From positions 1-64,000 of the forward strand of contig NZ_JAKSYL010000256.1 of the NCBI RefSeq assembly GCF_022829515.1: a stretch of DNA of 64,000 nucleotides, in the 5' to 3' direction. The notes below the pieces were generated by a model. The model did not search any database. It saw only the letters and a list, made by a program, of their open reading frames with translations, and was not told the DNA's origin. Source of the DNA: Methylobacterium sp. J-048. Lineage in GTDB: Bacteria > Pseudomonadota > Alphaproteobacteria > Rhizobiales > Beijerinckiaceae. Both the position numbers and the translations under genes were made by a program. Numbering within the stretch: the first letter of the stretch is position 1; every line of letters starts with the position of its first letter. Shown here piece after piece: positions 8,019 through 16,599 of this stretch.

Positions 8019-9098
8019 ATGGCAGCCTGGGTGAAGGGTGGCGCGACGGACGCGGACACCGCCATCGGGGCGGCCGTATCCCTGCTCGCCAAGGCGCGCG
8101 CGCCGGTGATCGCCGGCCTCAGCGCCGATGTCGCCGCGATCCGCGCGGCCTATGATCTGGCAGGGCGCATCGGCGCCTCGATCGACACTGCCGGCGCGGT
8201 TGGCACCTATGCCGAGCTCGGCGCACTGAGCCGGGTGGGCGCTATCACCTCGACGCCGGCCGAGGCGGTCGGCCGGGCCGATGCGGTCCTCGTGGTTGGG
8301 GCCGCGCCGTGGCGCACGGCGCTCGTGAAGCGTCTGTCTGAGACGAAGCCGGTACGCGGGCGTGCCGCGGGAGCCGATCGGGCGCTCCTGGCGCTCGGCG
8401 CCGGTGCCGATGGCGCCAAGGCAGCGTCGTCCTACCCCGCCGAAGACGGCTTGGCGGAGGCGGTCGCGGAATTGCGCGCCTACGCAAAAGGTCATCTCGC
8501 CGGTGACACACCGCAGGCCAAGCTCGTGGCACAGCTCACCGCCGCGCAATACGGCGTCCTGCTGTACGATCCCGCCGAGCTCGGCGAGCTCGGCGTGGAG
8601 ATGCTCCAGGCCTTCGCCATGGAGCTGAACGAGACCACGCGCTGCTTCACCCTGGCGATATCGGGTCCGGACCAGGACCGCGCCGTCGTGCCGGTGGCCG
8701 CCTGGATGACCGGGCAGGCGCCGCGCAGCGGGTTCGGCCGGCGCGTCCCCGAACACGACCCGTGGCGCTTCGATGTCGCCCGGCAGGTCGCTGCCGGCGA
8801 GGTCGACGCCGTCATCTGGCTCGCCGCGCTGCCGGTGGAGCGGCCCGACTGGCTGGCTTCCGTGCCGTCCGTGGCGCTGGTCGCCGAGGCCGAGGCGTCT
8901 CTCGCCGACGTGGTGATCGCGGTCGGGCGTCCCGGTCGCGACCTGGGCGGCGTGTTGTGGAACGAGCAGCGCGCCGCGCTGACCTATTGGCCGGCTTCGG
9001 CCCCGACTGACCTGCCGTCCGCCGCGTCGGTGCTGGGCACCCTTCGGGAGCGCCTGGTCACCGCTGGGGCCGCGTCGAGGAGTGAGCCCGCATGCTGA
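8019..9098 (+). CDS. fhcB: Formyltransferase/hydrolase complex subunit B
   Basis: FhcB is a structural subunit of the Fhc complex, which converts formyl-H4MPT to formate via methylofuran. At 359 residues it is related to archaeal formylmethanofuran dehydrogenase subunit FwdB/FmdB. It lacks the cysteine-rich iron-sulfur and molybdopterin motifs expected of the redox enzyme; for example ARAPVIAGLSADVAAIRAAYDLAGRIGA is retained as a scaffold segment. This agrees with the bacterial complex being hydrolytic rather than redox. It is first in fhcBADC and its end overlaps the fhcA start by 7 nt. Confidence 0.93.
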   Translation: MAAWVKGGATDADTAIGAAVSLLAKARAPVIAGLSADVAAIRAAYDLAGRIGASIDTAGAVGTYAELGALSRVGAITSTPAEAVGRADAVLVVGAAPWRTALVKRLSETKPVRGRAAGADRALLALGAGADGAKAASSYPAEDGLAEAVAELRAYAKGHLAGDTPQAKLVAQLTAAQYGVLLYDPAELGELGVEMLQAFAMELNETTRCFTLAISGPDQDRAVVPVAAWMTGQAPRSGFGRRVPEHDPWRFDVARQVAAGEVDAVIWLAALPVERPDWLASVPSVALVAEAEASLADVVIAVGRPGRDLGGVLWNEQRAALTYWPASAPTDLPSAASVLGTLRERLVTAGAASRSEPAC

Positions 9099-10723
9099 GC
9101 GTGATCCGGGGCGGGCGCGTCGTCGATCCGACCGCGTCCCGCGATGCCGTGGGCGACGTCTGGATCGAGGACGGCCGCGTGGTCGAGCCTGCGGGCCGCG
9201 CGCCCGATCGGGTGATCGATGCGTCGGGCTGCGTCGTGATGGCGGGCGGCGTCGAGGTGCATTCGCACATCGCGGGCGGCAACGTGATCACGTCGCGCCT
9301 GCTCCTGCCCGATCTCTACGTGAGCGAGGCGTCGCCCGAGGGGCACCCCTTCGCCCATGCCGGCGGGGCTGCGGGCTGGATCGGCTCGACCTACGCGCGG
9401 ATGGGCTACACCACCGCGGTCGAGCCGGCGATGCCGCCGACCCACGCACTGGCCACCCAGCTCGAGCTCGCCGACATCCCGTTGCTCGACCGCGGCGCGC
9501 TCACCGTGATGGGCAACGACGACCAGCTGCTGCAGCTTCTGCGCGAGCGCCAGGGCGGCAACGCCGTGCGCGATCTCGTGGCGCTCTCCGTCGCCACATC
9601 GCGCGGTCTTGGCGTTAAGTGCATCAACGCCGGCGGCGCCTCGGCCTTCAAGGACGGCGCTTTGCGCCTGTCGCTGGATGACGAGATCCCGGTCTACGGC
9701 CTCTCGACCCGGCAGATCATGGGCTCGCTGCTCGACGCCGTCGAGGAGATCGGCGTGCCCCATCCGCTGCACGTCCATTGCAACAATCTCGGCCTGCCCG
9801 GGGCGGACGATTCGTTCATCGAGACCCTGGAGGCGGCGGAAGGCCGGCGCATCCACTTCGCCCACGCGCAGTTCTACGCCTACGGCGCGACCGAGGGCGG
9901 CGGCTTCCGTTCGGCTGCCGAGCGGATCGCGCAGGCGATCGCCGACAACCCGAACGCGACCCTCGACATCGGTCAGGTGGTGTTCGGCCAGACCGTGACG
10001 GTGTCGCTCGACATCCTGCGCCAGTTCGCCGGCCGCAAGGGCGCCAACCCGAAGAAATGGGTGCTGAATGCCGGCGATGCCGAGGGCGGTGGCGTGGTGC
10101 CGTTCCTGTATCGGCCGCGCGGCCCGACCAGCTCGCTGCAATGGGCGATCGGCCTGGAGATCATGCTGCTCTCCACCGACCCGGAGCGCACGATCCTGAC
10201 CACCGACCACCCGAATGGCGGTCCGTTCACGCAGTATCCGCGCATCATCCATTGGCTGATGGACAAGACCGAGCGCGACCGCGAGATCGCGACGCTCCCG
10301 GGCATCGTCGCGGAGCGCTCCAGCCTGCCGAGCCTCGAGCGCGAGTACACCCTCTCGGAGATCGCCCAGCTGACCCGATCGGGGCCGGCCAAGCTCCTGG
10401 GCCTCGCCGACCGCGGCCACCTGCGACCGGGCGCCTGCGCGGACGTCGCGGTCTATCGCGATACGCCGGACCGCACGGCGATGTTCACGGCCGCCAAGCT
10501 GGTCCTCAAGGACGGCGTGCCGATCGTCGAGGATGGCGAGGTCGTCGAGTGGCGGGCCGGCCGGACGCTGTCGCTCTCGGTCGAGTCGGATCCGGCGATG
10601 GCCAAGCGCGCCGACACCTACCTCACGGACCGGTTCGGCGCGGGGCTCGACAGCTTCGCGGTGCCGGATGCGGCGTTCGACGCGGATGCGGACACCTTTG
10701 AGGCGGTGCCATGCCGGGCGTGA
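9092..10723 (+). CDS. fhcA: Formyltransferase/hydrolase complex subunit A (formylmethylofuran hydrolase)
   Basis: FhcA is the hydrolytic subunit, an amidohydrolase-fold protein that releases formate from formylmethylofuran. The 543-residue product has the metal-binding HxH (His57 and His59 in GGVEVHSHIAGGN), further histidines in PHPLHVHCNNLG and IHFAHAQFYAYG, and the late Asp in ILTTDHPNGG, all arranged as in FwdA/FmdA. KCINAGGASAFKDG is also conserved. It is collinear with known FhcA over its whole length. It overlaps fhcB by 7 nt and is followed 27 nt later by the fhcD ATG, so the complex is made from one transcript. Confidence 0.96.
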   Translation: MLSVIRGGRVVDPTASRDAVGDVWIEDGRVVEPAGRAPDRVIDASGCVVMAGGVEVHSHIAGGNVITSRLLLPDLYVSEASPEGHPFAHAGGAAGWIGSTYARMGYTTAVEPAMPPTHALATQLELADIPLLDRGALTVMGNDDQLLQLLRERQGGNAVRDLVALSVATSRGLGVKCINAGGASAFKDGALRLSLDDEIPVYGLSTRQIMGSLLDAVEEIGVPHPLHVHCNNLGLPGADDSFIETLEAAEGRRIHFAHAQFYAYGATEGGGFRSAAERIAQAIADNPNATLDIGQVVFGQTVTVSLDILRQFAGRKGANPKKWVLNAGDAEGGGVVPFLYRPRGPTSSLQWAIGLEIMLLSTDPERTILTTDHPNGGPFTQYPRIIHWLMDKTERDREIATLPGIVAERSSLPSLEREYTLSEIAQLTRSGPAKLLGLADRGHLRPGACADVAVYRDTPDRTAMFTAAKLVLKDGVPIVEDGEVVEWRAGRTLSLSVESDPAMAKRADTYLTDRFGAGLDSFAVPDAAFDADADTFEAVPCRA

Positions 10724-10750
10724 TCAGCGGGGCGAGTGGCGGAAACAACC

Positions 10751-11698
10751 ATGTCTGAGCTCAGCCTCAACGGCATCCCGATCGTCGACACCTTCGCGGA
10801 GGCGTTCGACGTGGCCGGGACCGCCATCGTCGTCACCAACGACACCGCCAAATGGGCCATGATCGCCGCGACCACCATGACGGGCTTCGCCACGTCGGTG
10901 ATCGGCTGCGGCGCCGAGGCCGGCATCGATGCCGTGCTGTCGCCCGAGGAAACGCCGGACGGCCGGCCGGGGGTGCGCATCCTGCTGTTCGGCTTCGAGC
11001 CGAACGGCCTCAAGGAGCAGCTGATCAAGCGGGTCGGCCAATGCATCCTGACCTGCCCGGGCACCGCCTGCTTCGCGGGGGTCGATGGACCGAACAAGAT
11101 CAAGCTCGGCGGCGCGATCCGGTATTTCGGTGACGGCTTCGCCATCGCCAAGCGCTTGCCCGACGCTTCCGGCAAGGCCCGGCGCTACTGGCGCATCCCG
11201 GTGATGGACGGCGAGTTCCTGTGCGAGGATTCGGTCCGGGCCGTGGACGGCGCGGTCGGCGGCGGCAACCTGCTGTTCCTCGGCCGCACGCATGCGGAGA
11301 CGCTGATCGTCGCCGAGGCGGCCGTCGAGGCCGCCAAGGCGGTGCCTGGCGCGATCCTGCCGTTCCCGGGTGGCATCGTCCGCTCCGGCTCGAAGGTCGG
11401 CGGCCGGACCAAGGGCATGATGGCCTCGACCAACGACGCCTATTGCCCGACCCTGAAGGGGCGGGCCGGCTCCGCGCTCCCGGCCAAATGCGGCGTGGTG
11501 CTGGAGATCGTGATCGATGCCCTGACCTCGCAGGGCGTGTCCGACTCGATGCGGGCCGGCCTCCATGCCGCCACCGAGATCGGCGGCAGGCACGGGCTGA
11601 TCGCGGTCACAGCCGGCAATTACGGCGGCAATCTCGGCCGCCATCACTACCATCTGCGCGACCTGCTTGCGCGCGACGATTCCAAGACGGAGGGCTGA
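10751..11698 (+). CDS. fhcD: Formyltransferase/hydrolase complex subunit D (formyl-H4MPT:methylofuran formyltransferase)
   Basis: FhcD moves the formyl group from H4MPT to methylofuran. The 315-residue protein matches the Ftr family throughout: LNGIPIVDTFAEAFDVAGT at the N-terminus, TMTGFATSVIGCGAEAGID, the KEQLIKRVGQCILTCPGTACF block near 85-105 and the C-terminal GGRHGLIAVTAGNYGGNLGRHHYHL. I chose the ATG at 10751. A GTG at 10736 would add five residues but lies in poor sequence. The stop is three bases before the fhcC start. Confidence 0.96.
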   Translation: MSELSLNGIPIVDTFAEAFDVAGTAIVVTNDTAKWAMIAATTMTGFATSVIGCGAEAGIDAVLSPEETPDGRPGVRILLFGFEPNGLKEQLIKRVGQCILTCPGTACFAGVDGPNKIKLGGAIRYFGDGFAIAKRLPDASGKARRYWRIPVMDGEFLCEDSVRAVDGAVGGGNLLFLGRTHAETLIVAEAAVEAAKAVPGAILPFPGGIVRSGSKVGGRTKGMMASTNDAYCPTLKGRAGSALPAKCGVVLEIVIDALTSQGVSDSMRAGLHAATEIGGRHGLIAVTAGNYGGNLGRHHYHLRDLLARDDSKTEG

Positions 11699-11701
11699 GC
11701 C

Positions 11702-12496
11702 TTGAGCACCCTCACCCTGCGCGCGGCCCCGCCCGAGCGGCTCGACTTCCTGAACATCAACCCGCTGGCGCTCAGCCGCCTGTCGCAGGCGGAAGCCGAA
11801 CGCCTGGAGGTCGGGACGACCCGCACCGGCGTGCGTCTCGGCGATTGTTTCTCGGTTGCGCTGGACGGCTCCGACACCCTGACTATCGAGGGCAGCCATG
11901 AGCGCCTCGACCGGGTCGGCGCTACCCTGTCGGAGGGCGCGATCCGCGTCACAGGCGATGTCGGCCAACGCCTCGGCGCGGGCATGGCCGGCGGCAGCCT
12001 GACCGTGACCGGACATGCCGGCCCCTATGCCGGCGCCGGCGCCACCGGCGGCACCATCACGATCGAGGGCGATGCCGGCGATCATGCCGGCGGGGCGGTC
12101 TACGCGGCCAAGGCCGGTCTCGACGGCGCGACGCTGATCATCCGCGGAACGGCCGGCGCGCATCTCGGCGACCGGATGCGGCGCGGGCTCATTTTGGCCG
12201 GCCGGGCGGGTGCCTATGCCGGCTCGCGGATGATCGCGGGGACCCTGGCGGCGCTCTCGGTCGGCGACCATCCGGGCTACGGCATGCGCCGCGGCACCCT
12301 GCTGGTCGGTTCACACGGACGGCTGTCGCCGACCTTCGTCGAGACCGGGACACACGATCTGGTGTTCCTGAAGCTCCTGGCGAAATCGCTGCGGGGCCTC
12401 AGCGCCGAGCATGCCGCCCTGCTCGACCGGCCGCTGCGGCGCTATTCCGGCGACCTCGCGACTATCGCCAAGGGCGAGATCTGGGTCGCGTCCTGA
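11702..12496 (+). CDS. fhcC: Formyltransferase/hydrolase complex subunit C
   Basis: FhcC is the beta-helical subunit of the complex, homologous to FwdC/FmdC and to the C-terminal domain of glutamate synthase. The 264-residue protein has the typical run of glycine-rich turns: VTGDVGQRLGAGMAGGSLTV, AGPYAGAGATGGTITI, DHAGGAVYAAKAG, AHLGDRMRRGLILAG and GAYAGSRMIAGT. The start is a TTG at 11702 with GGAGGGC as ribosome site immediately upstream, overlapping the end of fhcD. This weak start codon may lower subunit output, but that is inference. Confidence 0.94.
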   Translation: MSTLTLRAAPPERLDFLNINPLALSRLSQAEAERLEVGTTRTGVRLGDCFSVALDGSDTLTIEGSHERLDRVGATLSEGAIRVTGDVGQRLGAGMAGGSLTVTGHAGPYAGAGATGGTITIEGDAGDHAGGAVYAAKAGLDGATLIIRGTAGAHLGDRMRRGLILAGRAGAYAGSRMIAGTLAALSVGDHPGYGMRRGTLLVGSHGRLSPTFVETGTHDLVFLKLLAKSLRGLSAEHAALLDRPLRRYSGDLATIAKGEIWVAS

Positions 12497-12580
12497 CGCC
12501 GCCCTGGGCAGAGCGGCCGCGCGCGGCATATGCTCTGCCCAAGCCGGCCCGCACGAGGTCGGCACTGTGGGGAGACGCCC

Positions 12581-12787
12581 ATGCTCCTGCTTCTGTCGAT
12601 CTGCCTCGTCGCCCAGCCCTCGACCTGCCGCGAGGACCGGATCGAGATGTCCTACGAGGGCTCGAACCCGTTCATCTGCCTGCGCCATTCGCAGAGCGCT
12701 CTGGCGACCTGGCAGGCGTCCCATCCGGACTGGCACGTCGAGCGCTGGCGCTGCGCCGCGCGCGGCAGCCTGCCGAAGAACCTGTGA
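12581..12787 (+). CDS. Small secreted cysteine-containing protein of unknown function
   Basis: The 68-residue product starts with a hydrophobic stretch (MLLLLSICLVAQPSTC) that looks like a short signal sequence. It has four cysteines (residues 8, 16, 33 and 58) and a Trp/His-rich centre (ATWQASHPDWHVERWRC). GGGGAGACG is a good ribosome site. It lies 84 nt after fhcC and 34 nt before the sensor kinase gene, in the same direction, so it may be co-transcribed with either. I recall similar short secreted proteins in other Hyphomicrobiales, without a known role. No function is assigned. Confidence 0.7.
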   Translation: MLLLLSICLVAQPSTCREDRIEMSYEGSNPFICLRHSQSALATWQASHPDWHVERWRCAARGSLPKNL

Positions 12788-12821
12788 CGGCAATTTGCGC
12801 TGAGCTTGCCGGGCGCAACCG

Positions 12822-14456
12822 ATGCGTTCGCTGAAGCTTCGCTTCGCGCTGCTGCTCGGCGGCACCGCGCTTGTGGTCATGCTGGCGGCCCTGGCAGCCC
12901 TGGCATCGATCGCCGCCGCCGAGCGCACGGTCGACCGGACCCTCGAAGCGCAGCGGCGGCTGGAATTGCTCGCCGAGCTGTCCGGCCGCCTCACCCAGTT
13001 CGGCTTGGCCGCGGTCGAGACCGTGGGCAATCCCGACGGTCAGCCCGAAGCCATGGCGATCGCGCGCGACAACGCCGACCGGGCCCTGGCTACGGTCGAC
13101 GAGGCGCTGGCCCGGAGCTTCCCGCCGAGCGACGACCCGGCCGACCGCATGCAGTACGCCGCGCGGACGCGCCCGATGGCTCAGCTGCGCGCCGCCCGGG
13201 TCGTGCTCGACCGGCAGGTGGCGCGGATCAACCGCCAGACCGAATCTGACAAGCGCCAGGACGCGATCAAGGGTGCGCTCAACGGTTTCGGGGCGATGAC
13301 CGGCCAGCCGCTGTCGTTCCTGATCGAGGTTGAGCGGCGCAGCATGGCGCTCGGGTCCGAACAGGCCCGGGCCCTCTCGGCGCGCCTGCGCGTGGCCGCC
13401 GCATCCGCGGTGGCGGCCGCCCTGGTGCTGCTGGCTGTACTCTATCGCGGCGTCACCCGCCCGACCCTGGCGCGGATCGAGGAGGTCCGGCGGGCGGCCA
13501 GCGCCATCGGCCATGGCGCCCTCGACACCCGCCTCTCGGTAGCGACCCGCGACGAGCTCGGCCTGCTCATGACCAACGTCAACCGCATGGCCGCGCGCCT
13601 CGCCCGCCGCGAATCGCGGGTGGCCGCGGATCGTGCGGCGCTGGAGGATACGGTGGCGGCCCGTACCGCCGATCTGCGCGCCGCCAACGAACGCCTCGAA
13701 GCCGTCGACCGCTCAAGGCGGCGCTTCTTCGCCGATGTCAGCCACGAATTGCGCACCCCGCTCACCGTCATCCTCGGGGAATGCGACCTTGCTCTGCGCG
13801 GGCCGCCCCGGGGTGCCGATCCGGCGCCGGTCTTCGCGACGATCCGGAAGCGCGCACAGCGCCTGAAGCTTCGAGTCGAGGATCTGCTGCGCGTCGCCCG
13901 CTCGGAATCCGGCGAGATCGCGTTCGACAAGCGCTCGCTCGGCCTCGCGTCGGTCCTGGCCGAGGCCGTCGACAACATGGCCTCGGAGGCAGCCCGCCGC
14001 CGGGTCGGCCTGAGCCTCCAGCCCGGCACCCAGGACATCGAATGTCTGGCCGACCGTGAGTGGATCCGCCAGACCGTCGAGAGCCTCGTGGACAACGCCC
14101 TGCGCCACGCCAAGGGGCTGACCCGGGTCGAGGTCGCCCTGTCGGCCGAGCCTGGCGCCCTCGCCCGGATCACCGTGACCGATGACGGACCGGGTTTCAG
14201 TGCCTCCGAAGCCGAGCTGTTCGAGCGGTTCCGGCGCGGCGCGGGCGCGAACCCGGACGAGACCGGCTTCGGCATCGGCCTGGCGCTGGCCCGCTGGATC
14301 GTCGAGCAGCACGGCGGCACCATCCTCCTCGGGGCCGGTCCCGACGGACGGGGCGCCCGGGTCAGCCTGGACATCCCGGCGCTCGATCCGGCATGGGAAA
14401 CGGGCACGGCCGGGGATACGGCCGGCGGCGCGCAGGTGAGGGAGTCGGCCGCATGA
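12822..14456 (+). CDS. mxbD: Sensor histidine kinase, position and layout of MxbD
   Basis: The 544-residue membrane kinase has TM1 at about 7-33, a periplasmic region of about 155 residues, TM2 at about 190-207, a HAMP linker to about 262, a short coiled coil (DTVAARTADLRAANERLEAV), the phospho-acceptor His308 in FFADVSHELRTPL and an ATPase domain with ESLVDNALRHAKG (N box), TDDGPGF (G1) and TGFGIGLALARWI (G2). In M. extorquens mxbD and mxbM lie beside the pqq genes and are required for methanol dehydrogenase expression. The position directly before pqqA supports the name; the ligand is unknown. Its stop overlaps the regulator start (ATGA). Confidence 0.85.
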   Translation: MRSLKLRFALLLGGTALVVMLAALAALASIAAAERTVDRTLEAQRRLELLAELSGRLTQFGLAAVETVGNPDGQPEAMAIARDNADRALATVDEALARSFPPSDDPADRMQYAARTRPMAQLRAARVVLDRQVARINRQTESDKRQDAIKGALNGFGAMTGQPLSFLIEVERRSMALGSEQARALSARLRVAAASAVAAALVLLAVLYRGVTRPTLARIEEVRRAASAIGHGALDTRLSVATRDELGLLMTNVNRMAARLARRESRVAADRAALEDTVAARTADLRAANERLEAVDRSRRRFFADVSHELRTPLTVILGECDLALRGPPRGADPAPVFATIRKRAQRLKLRVEDLLRVARSESGEIAFDKRSLGLASVLAEAVDNMASEAARRRVGLSLQPGTQDIECLADREWIRQTVESLVDNALRHAKGLTRVEVALSAEPGALARITVTDDGPGFSASEAELFERFRRGAGANPDETGFGIGLALARWIVEQHGGTILLGAGPDGRGARVSLDIPALDPAWETGTAGDTAGGAQVRESAA

Positions 14457-15157
14457 CGCGGATCCTGATCGTCGAGGACGATATCGACATCCGGGGGCTG
14501 TTGGCCCGCGGCCTCGAGGCCGAGGGGTTCGAGGTCGGCACCGCTTCCTGCGTCGACGAGGCTCTGAAGGCCGCGCACGATCCGGCGCCGGGCGCGGTCC
14601 TGCTCGACATCAACCTGCCCGACGGGTCCGGCCACGATGTCTGCCGGTCGCTCCGCGAAGGCGGGTTTCCGGGCGCGATCCTGTTCCTGTCCGCCCGCGA
14701 CGAGATCCGCGACCGGGCCGAGGGGCTGGCGCTCGGCGCCGACGACTACATCATCAAGCCGTTCGTGTTCGACGAGCTCGTGGCCCGCCTGCGCACCCAC
14801 CTGATGCGGCGCGAGCAGGCCGAGGCGCCGCGCTCGCGCATCAGCGCCGGCCGGCTCCTGCTCGACCTCGATACCCGCCAGGCGAGCTGCGGCGAAGCCA
14901 GCGCGCGCCTCACCCCCCGCGAGGCCGACCTGCTGGCCATGCTGATGGAAAACATCGGCAAGCCGGTGTCCCGCGCCGACATCTTCGACCGGCTCTGGGC
15001 CAGCCAGGGCGGCCTCTCGCTCAACGTGGTCGATGTCTACATCGGCTATCTGCGCTCCAAGATGGCCGACTTCGTCCGCTATGGCGGCCCTGGATTGGTC
15101 ACCGTCCGGGGTAAAGGCTTCATGCTGGAGCTGCGCGGTCCCGATTTCCGTCAATGA
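14453..15157 (+). CDS. mxbM: OmpR-type response regulator, position of MxbM
   Basis: The 234-residue protein has a receiver domain (acidic pocket ILIVEDD, phospho-acceptor Asp52 in VLLDINLPDGSG, Thr/Ser position LFLSARDE, Lys in YIIKPF) followed by a winged-helix DNA-binding domain from about 128. That domain includes LTPREADLLAMLMENIGKPVSRA and the final VDVYIGYLRSKM...VTVRGKGFML. The true start is the ATG at 14453, overlapping the kinase stop, so the pair is translated together. By position it corresponds to MxbM, an activator of methanol oxidation genes. The 222-nt region before pqqA directly downstream is an obvious possible target, which is inference. Confidence 0.86.
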   Translation: MTRILIVEDDIDIRGLLARGLEAEGFEVGTASCVDEALKAAHDPAPGAVLLDINLPDGSGHDVCRSLREGGFPGAILFLSARDEIRDRAEGLALGADDYIIKPFVFDELVARLRTHLMRREQAEAPRSRISAGRLLLDLDTRQASCGEASARLTPREADLLAMLMENIGKPVSRADIFDRLWASQGGLSLNVVDVYIGYLRSKMADFVRYGGPGLVTVRGKGFMLELRGPDFRQ

Positions 15158-15379
15158 ACCACTATACTTAAGTCGAATCCGGTAACGTTTTCGACGCGGA
15201 ACCGGGCATTTAGGTAGAGTCTCACGAAAAATTTGGGAGCATCCGGCAAGTTAGTGCTTGAAGACCGCAGCTGAATCGCCGATATCGAGGGCGCGCCGGA
15301 AACCAGAGCGCCATCAGTGTCTTAGAGGTCTCTTAGGAACCCGCGACACTCGGTGAGGATACCGCCAAGGAGAAACACC
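15158..15379 (+). promoter_or_regulatory. Upstream region of pqqA
   Basis: This 222-nt gap is clearly lower in G+C than its surroundings, for example ACTATACTTAAGTCG near 15162 and GAAAAATTTGGGAGC near 15226, as expected of a strong promoter and leader for pqqA. I cannot assign exact -35/-10 boxes. The AAGGAGA ribosome site at 15368-15374 is very close to consensus, fitting the high level of PqqA peptide needed. Confidence 0.45.
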
Positions 15380-15469
15380 ATGAAGTGGGCTGCCCCCGTT
15401 GTGTCCGAAATCTGCGTCGGCATGGAAGTGACGAGCTACGAGTCGGCCGAGATCGACACGTTCAACTGA
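15380..15469 (+). CDS. pqqA: PQQ precursor peptide PqqA
   Basis: PqqA is the ribosomal peptide from which pyrroloquinoline quinone is carved. The 29-codon product reads MKWAAPVVSEICVGMEVTSY followed by ESAEIDTFN. It holds the conserved Glu16 and Tyr20 in the EVTSY motif whose side chains PqqE cross-links and which become the PQQ skeleton. A consensus AAGGAGA lies six bases before the ATG. It is too short for automated ORF callers and is easily missed. It is followed 49 nt later by pqqB. Confidence 0.97.
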   Translation: MKWAAPVVSEICVGMEVTSYESAEIDTFN

Positions 15470-15518
15470 GCGTTTCGCAACTGAGTTTTTAGGGGCCGGG
15501 GATCGCGGGAACCGCACC

Positions 15519-16418
15519 ATGCGCGTCGTGATCCTCGGCTCCGCAGCGGGCGGCGGCCTTCCCCAGTGGAATTGCCGCTGCCCCATCTGCACCCTGGCGC
15601 GGTCGGAGCCCGACCGGGTACGCCCCCGGACGCAGTCGAGCATCGCGGTCTCCGCAGACGGGACCGACTGGCTCCTGATCAACGCCTCGCCGGATATCCG
15701 GCAGCAGCTCTTCGACAATCCCCAGATGCATCCCCGCGAGGGTCTGCGCCACTCGCCGATCCGGTCCGTGCTCCTGACCAACGGAGACGTCGACCACGTG
15801 GCGGGCCTGCTGACGCTGCGCGAGGGCCAGCCCTACACGCTCTACGCCACGCGCGGCATCCTCGATTCGGTGAACGCCAACCGCGTGTTCGACGTGATGG
15901 CCGAAGGCGTCGTCGCCCGTCAGCCGATCGGCATGGACCAGCGTTTCGAGCCGTTGCCCGGTCTGTCCGTCACGCTGTTTCCAGTCCCCGGCAAGGTGCC
16001 GCTGTGGCTCGAGGACGAGACCATGGAAATCGGCGCCGAGACCGAGACCACCGTGGGCGCTCTGATTGAGGCGGGCGGCCGACGCCTCGCCTACATTCCG
16101 GGTTGCGCCCGGGTCACGGACGGCCTGCGGGAGCGGATCGCCGGCGTCGATGCGCTGCTGTTCGACGGCACCGTCCTGCACGACGACGACATGATCCGCG
16201 CCGGCGTCGGCACCAAGACCGGCTGGCGCATGGGGCATGTCCCGATGCGGGGGCCGAACGGGTCGATCGACGCGCTCGCCAGCGTCGACATCCGACGCCG
16301 GGTCTTCGTCCACATCAACAACACCAACCCGGTCCTGGTCGAGGGTTCGCCGGAGCGCGCCGAGGTCGAGGCGGCCGGCTGGACGGTGGCCCATGATGGG
16401 CTGAGCCTAACCCTCTGA
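15519..16418 (+). CDS. pqqB: PQQ biosynthesis protein PqqB
   Basis: PqqB is a metallo-beta-lactamase-fold protein that acts after the PqqE/PqqF steps, probably hydroxylating the tyrosine part of the precursor. The 299-residue product has the usual start MRVVILGSAAGGGLPQWNC, the cysteine cluster CRCPICT near 19-25 that binds zinc in known PqqB, and the atypical metal motif LLTNGDVDHVAGLL in place of HxHxDH. It continues with MRGPNGSIDALASV and FVHINNTNPVL near the C-terminus. It is full length. Confidence 0.96.
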   Translation: MRVVILGSAAGGGLPQWNCRCPICTLARSEPDRVRPRTQSSIAVSADGTDWLLINASPDIRQQLFDNPQMHPREGLRHSPIRSVLLTNGDVDHVAGLLTLREGQPYTLYATRGILDSVNANRVFDVMAEGVVARQPIGMDQRFEPLPGLSVTLFPVPGKVPLWLEDETMEIGAETETTVGALIEAGGRRLAYIPGCARVTDGLRERIAGVDALLFDGTVLHDDDMIRAGVGTKTGWRMGHVPMRGPNGSIDALASVDIRRRVFVHINNTNPVLVEGSPERAEVEAAGWTVAHDGLSLTL

Positions 16419-16599
16419 GACATGTTCGACCGGCCGTTGGGTGAAGACCGCGCCGGCACTATATCGACTTTGAGCCCGGACATTCGCCCCGCCGGGGCCG
16501 CGTTCTGAAAGACGGTCTCCGGCTATCGGGACGAGGCTCTCAACGAGGGCGGGATCAGAGTACAGGAAACGCGACCCGAGAACGGATTTCGGAAACGCC

